Shown here: piece by piece, positions 18,530 through 23,604 of the stretch
Numbering within the stretch: the first letter of the stretch is position 1
How the letters are laid out: every line of letters begins with the position of its first letter
Assembly: GCA_001931875.2 (NCBI GenBank)
Contig: MSJH02000444.1
Location: 1 to 23,604 of the forward strand
DNA from: Byssochlamys sp. IMV 00236
Lineage: Eukaryota > Ascomycota > Eurotiomycetes > Eurotiales > Thermoascaceae
Reading direction: 5' to 3'
Length of the DNA stretch: 23,604 nt
The notes under the pieces: model-generated
What the model saw: the letters and a program-made list of their open reading frames with translations, nothing else
The model's database searches: none
What the model was told of the DNA's origin: nothing
Translations under genes and position numbers: made by a program

Positions 18530-19450
18530 TTACACAGTCGGCGATTGTAATCTGTAAATACGTACTGCGTTCGTAACAAACAGCTTTTGCTTATCTTCAT
18601 TTGTCCAATGATCTACAATTTCGCTCAGCACCTCAAGCCATTCTTGCCAAGACGCAGCCAAGGTACACATGGGCCAATCACTTCCAAATATAAGTCTATC
18701 CGGACCAAAGCAATCTCGGGCAACTTGAATGAATGGTCTTAGTTGCTTGACCATTGCTGCTTTACTTTGTTTATGCTCCTTCTTTAACTCCGTTGGCAAG
18801 CCAGATACTTTGCAACACACATTCTCATAGCGAGCCAATGCTTCCATTTCAGATTTCCAAAATTCAAATGCTGCTTCTCCCGGTTGACTATCACACGGAG
18901 GTTTAGCCATGTGATCAAGCACAAATTGAACAAGTGGACATTGATCCACTAACTCTTTCAGTGGTGGAAACTGTTCTGGACAGTCTTTACAGTTGATGGT
19001 TAAATCAAAACTCAGATTGTGCTGTCCGAGTATTTGTACACCTTGAACAAAATCAGGATGACACACTCTTTTGGGGTCACCTGACGGGCATTGGACCAAA
19101 TACCTCACTCCCTTCAGTTTTGTTCCAACAAGTCGTATTAGTGTACGCAAATACGAGCTCACATGCCTACCCTGATGTACAGGCGCAAACGCAACAATCC
19201 CACCGATTCCTCCAAAAGCAGCACTGGTTGTTAAACTGTCTGCATAGCGACTGATCCAGTCAGCTTCCACTAATCCATGATGTGAATCCACATTTGTTTC
19301 AACATAAATAACATAATGGATACCCACTTTTTTCGCTTCCTGGGTATATTCCTTGGCGTCCTTATGCTCGGTACCTGATATCCAGGGTATATACACTTCA
19401 TCTGGGCGCCAAAAATGAACGTGAGCGTCAACAACCGGTTGAATCGTCAT
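18530..19450 (-). CDS. Amidohydrolase-2 family metal-dependent hydrolase (lactonase-like)
   Basis: A single uninterrupted frame of 306 residues. TIM-barrel amidohydrolase signs in order: DAHVHFW near the N-terminus (first metal-site histidines), IYVETNVD, GVRYLVQCPSGDP (KGxR motif), VQFVLDHMAKPP (strand with His), and LIFGSDWPMC (catalytic/metal Asp). This is the group of L-fuconolactonase, L-rhamnono-1,4-lactonase and dicarboxylate lactone hydrolases, usually about 280-310 residues, cytosolic, opening sugar or aromatic lactones. The substrate cannot be told from the sequence. It is the only complete intronless gene here, which could reflect retroposition, intron loss or transfer from bacteria; codon use looks fungal. 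The stop overlaps AATAAA (18525-18530). The ATG chosen is the first in frame and gives the usual family N-terminus. Confidence 0.9.
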   Translation of the reverse strand: MTIQPVVDAHVHFWRPDEVYIPWISGTEHKDAKEYTQEAKKVGIHYVIYVETNVDSHHGLVEADWISRYADSLTTSAAFGGIGGIVAFAPVHQGRHVSSYLRTLIRLVGTKLKGVRYLVQCPSGDPKRVCHPDFVQGVQILGQHNLSFDLTINCKDCPEQFPPLKELVDQCPLVQFVLDHMAKPPCDSQPGEAAFEFWKSEMEALARYENVCCKVSGLPTELKKEHKQSKAAMVKQLRPFIQVARDCFGPDRLIFGSDWPMCTLAASWQEWLEVLSEIVDHWTNEDKQKLFVTNAVRIYRLQSPTV

Positions 19451-20476
19451 AATGATTTCAAACAGACTAAGAAAAAGGAAAGGAGTAGAAAACTATTTTT
19501 TTTTTTTTCTGCACTGCAAGCTCATTCAACCTGTTTCTCTTCAGCGTGCGAGTTACGTTTTTACCAAATTAGGTAAATCATGATGTCAAAGTATTCATTT
19601 AACAACTTTACATGAAGGGAAAAATAGAAAAGCTTAAGTATCCGGTGAAACGCTTTTTGTGCTTATATTTGTATGATATCCTGCAATAGTCTCCATAACA
19701 AATAAAAATAGGATATAGAGATCTATTTTAGTGGAAATACCTAGCCTCGGTTGACCTTTGTCTCTTTTAAAAGCTCTGTCATAGTATACCATGTCGTATC
19801 TCTGACGTTGGCCACTACGACAACACTCGAATATAGAAGAACCCAATTATATGCATCGAATTCAATGAGAATAAATATACAAGGAGACCACGTTAAATAT
19901 AAACAAAAGTGCATATATATACATAATCAGTCAATTAATCTCTCTCCCGCTTCAGTTGGGTCCCGCATCAATCTAAGTGTCTCAATAAAAAATGAGAGTA
20001 CAAGCCATCAACTTCGAGAAGAGTTAGCTATCGTATTATCGATGCAAAAGGATCATCTTCCATTCACTTTACCAGCAAATAGAAAATGGAAAAGTAATAA
20101 CCGAAAATGGTAATTTGTACCTGTAAAAGTAATTACGCTAGAGTAGACAGGTTAAGATAAGAAACTGGTCCGGCTAGCTGTATCTTTTCCGTTTATTATC
20201 CCCCTTCATATTGTACACTCACATATACACATACACCCTTCCTGGTACGCTCAAAAAGCCCTTGGCTCAGTTTACGGTATTGAATGTTGGTTCTAGTATC
20301 TATTCGACTTTATTACATTCCATAGAGAATAACACTTTGCTAAGATTTGTCTAGTGAAACTGTAAATATTTTAAAGATGAAAGCCAATAACAATAATTGC
20401 TACTTAGAAGAAGAGAAAAATGTGAGTATTCGAAAAAGTGATGCCTTGTGTTTATTTTTATTTTTATTTTCTAATT
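19451..20476. other. Intergenic region, one doubtful plus-strand reading frame
   Basis: About 1 kb between two minus-strand genes. A plus-strand open frame at 19751-20113 (120 codons) ends in a polar stretch (HQLREELAIVLSMQKDHLPF), and a TCTCCCGCTTCAG acceptor-like site lies at about 19952-19964. An overlapping minus-strand frame (19634-19846) exists as well. Neither has an identifiable domain, so no gene is called. Near 20451-20469 the minus strand carries tandem AATAAA words just after the GAS1 stop. Confidence 0.4.
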
Positions 20477-22201
20477 TTATGTGAGTAGGACCGCGATCAT
20501 TGCAAACAGTGCAGATGCGAAAAAGACACCACCGTGTTGGATAGTTGCAGAAACTAAGGAGAAGGAAGATAATGGTGACGATGAAGAAGAGGCACTGGTT
20601 GATGGACCGCTGGCTGAAGGAAAGCCAATAGGACTATTGAAATTGGGCGCAATATTTGCACAGGTCTGAATGTCGTGTCGTTTTGGTACCACTTCCTGTC
20701 CGAGACCTTCATTCTGACAAGACTTGGTTTGCATTGCTTGCAAATTGTACAACCAGCTCAACTTGTCTCTAGGAGAACAGAAAGAGAAAGCACCGTATTC
20801 TCCCTTTTCGGCATCACCACTGATATCGGCGCATGACGTGATTCCACACATAATGTCCAATTGAGCTCCAATAGTAGAGTTGCCCGCCTGTCGAGAAGCA
20901 GCTTCGACCTTGTCAGAGGCAACACATGCAAGGTTTTCAACCATACACTCACATGCTCCGTCTGAAGGCGTAGGTGGAAGTTGGGCTGTCGCTTTCCAGT
21001 TTTCAGAAATCTCCGGACAGGCTGATGCGGATCGCTGCTCGTTATAGTTGTCCATATGCACTCCCTTTGGCTTAGCATTGAGCATTTGAGCCTGTAAATT
21101 GTGATAATCTTGTAACTCTTCAGCTTTGCCATCTCCATTGATCTTTACTAAACCATATTTATTGTTTTCTTGTGTCCACTCGTAAACAACGCCTCCAGAC
21201 CAAACGTTTGTCATCTGTGGTCCATATATTGCCGCAACTTCAGCAAACTGTCGCGGTGTCACCAAATTGCAGCCATACTCAGATAAAAAGACAGGTTTGC
21301 TATAGGTTTCAAACTCTTTTGTGCGTTCCTTATATCCAGATTTTTCAAAACTTGAAGTTCCACACCATTCATACAGATTGATACCAAAAAAGTCAGCCTG
21401 CCAAAGAATGATCAATACAAAGATCTCTTTATATATATAATTTTACCTGAGTGTCTTCGTCTCCACAGTTGAAATAATCCTTGATGGGATCACGGATAAA
21501 TTCATCATCATTACTTGCATAGCCCACAGGAATTTGTCTATTGTGGGTTGATTGAATGTACTGCTTAATATCTCGGATAGAAGCTTTCACATAAGCAGAT
21601 GCCAGCGTATTGGTTTTGTCATTCGTCACTTCATTTCCTGCAATAAATGCAAGTAAATTGTTATATTTTGCAAACGCGTCGACAGTTGATTTATAAGCAT
21701 TATAAAGATGAACAGTGTATTCAGGCGCTTTTCGATTGATTGAGTAATGAGGTGTGGCAATATCGAGTAGTAGATAGATTCCTGCGTTCGCAAATGATTT
21801 CATACATGCATCGTGGTCACGTCTAGGGTCAACCTATATAGATATTAGTTTTCCATGGCCTGTTGAATGTCTTCTTTAGAAAACTTGCCTCATAGACACG
21901 AAGGACATTGGTACCCAGTTTGGCCATCAGTGGAGCATCTCGAGCACAAGCTGCAGGATCAGCCAAGGGATCCATTGTGCCATCTTTGACTTGTCCTCTG
22001 GGTTGATACGCTACACTAAAATACACAGATCAGTCAATACGGATGATCATATGCCAAAAATAAAAAGACGTGATACCCTTTGATAAAAAATTGTTCTTTT
22101 GTAACAGAATCAAAGAACTTGGTTCCTTTGATCACAATAGGATTTAATGCAAAACTCGAGCCTGCTGTGAACAACAGAGCGATAATAACCGAGATCTTCA
22201 T
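20477..22201 (-). CDS. GAS1: GPI-anchored 1,3-beta-glucanosyltransferase (GH72, GAS1/GEL family)
   Basis: Exons (minus) 22201-22077, 22015-21889, 21833-21447 and 21397-20477 give 519 residues. The enzyme cuts and rejoins beta-1,3-glucan chains at the cell surface during wall extension. Seen: signal peptide about 1-21 ([20 protein letters not shown]), GH72 domain about 22-335 with catalytic Glu152 ([11 protein letters not shown]) and nucleophile Glu253 (FLSEYGCN), and motif FFIKGVAYQP. A Cys-rich X8/CBM43 domain follows (about 370-465, [25 protein letters not shown]), then a Ser-rich stretch and a hydrophobic tail ([14 protein letters not shown]), as expected for GPI anchoring. The presence of X8 places it with the Gas1/Gas2 subgroup. 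Intron 2 is GC-AG (GAG|GCAAGT at 21888); the others are GT-AG. The stop is followed by tandem AATAAA. Confidence 0.95.
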
Positions 22202-22604
22202 GTCAAAGATAATGAAAAAAGCAAAGAAAAGTAGAGAGAGAGAGAGCCAAAGGTTATTTTATTTCCGGGATTTTTTAACGTCAGTGATGAAAGAATGTTA
22301 TGTCAGGGGAAATACTTTGTAGGCGTAATATCAATGGAATGGACTCTTGAACAATAATGGGCTTTTTTAATTAAACGCGATTCAACAGAAAGTAAAGGGG
22401 CCACTTTCTCTCTTTTTCTGCCTTGTTAATGTTCACAATGTAAACAGAAGGGTGGCTTTAGTAGCCACGACAGTAGTCTACATCCCCCTTTTCACCCCTG
22501 AGGTCGTTATCTTTCATATGTCTTTTTTAATCAATCATTTTTTATTACACAATTATACAAAACATACGCTAGTTTTTCTTAAATTAGAAATCAAAATATT
22601 GTTT
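22202..22604. promoter_or_regulatory. GAS1 promoter and ATP2 3' flank
   Basis: 403 bp between two minus-strand genes. No gene seen. It has an (AG)n run at about 22232-22246 in the probable GAS1 leader and a minus-strand AATAAA at 22541-22546, about 60 bp after the ATP2 stop. Confidence 0.5.

Positions 22605-23604
<1,000 letters not shown>

Overview
This is nuclear DNA of a fungus, most likely an early-diverging filamentous one (Mucoromycota, probably Mucorales). The sequence is AT-rich. Genes are broken by many short introns (about 45-85 nt, GT-AG, CTAAT/CTAAC-like branch points). The encoded set is fungal: GAS1-type glucanosyltransferase, UMP1, SGT1, BLH1, a Kin4-like kinase with a KA1-like tail, and ATP2. 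The genus is an inference from style and protein content.

Layout. 1-898: no gene seen. 899-2263 (+): SGT1 co-chaperone, 7 exons. 2387-4807 (+): biotin-dependent carboxylase alpha subunit (MCC type), 7 exons. 4827-5445 (-): proteasome assembly chaperone UMP1, 5 exons, with the start codon alone on exon 1. 5446-5804: shared divergent promoter. 5805-6531 (+): WKF-domain nucleolar-type protein, 2 exons. 6896-8511 (-): bleomycin hydrolase, 3 exons. About 8.6-11.5 kb: accessory island without an intact gene, holding two terminal-inverted-repeat (MITE-like) elements, a further related repeat copy, an inverted-repeat hairpin and two decayed spliced gene remnants, bracketed by a roughly 80-bp diverged direct repeat. 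11880-14381 (-): anoctamin/TMEM16 protein, 6 exons. 14456-17322 (-): Ser/Thr kinase, 5 exons. 17841-18428 (-): 140-residue protein I do not recognise, 4 exons. 18530-19450 (-): intronless amidohydrolase. 20477-22201 (-): GPI-anchored GAS1-family beta-1,3-glucanosyltransferase, 4 exons. 22605-23604 (-): ATP synthase beta subunit, 5' end outside the window.

The genes do not form one pathway. They are mostly housekeeping: chaperoning and proteolysis (SGT1, UMP1, BLH1), mitochondrial metabolism (carboxylase, ATP2), surface and membrane functions (GAS1, anoctamin) and signalling (kinase). Packing is tight: the carboxylase and UMP1 stop codons are separated by 19 bp, and kinase and anoctamin by 74 bp. 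In several genes the stop codon lies inside or touches the AATAAA poly(A) signal.

I found no clear new defence or metabolic system. The less ordinary material is the island at 8.6-11.5 kb, the orphan spliced gene at 17.8-18.4 kb, two GC-AG introns, and the ATG-only first coding exon of UMP1. All exon joins were derived by hand from reading frame, splice consensus and family knowledge; no alignment or search was run.
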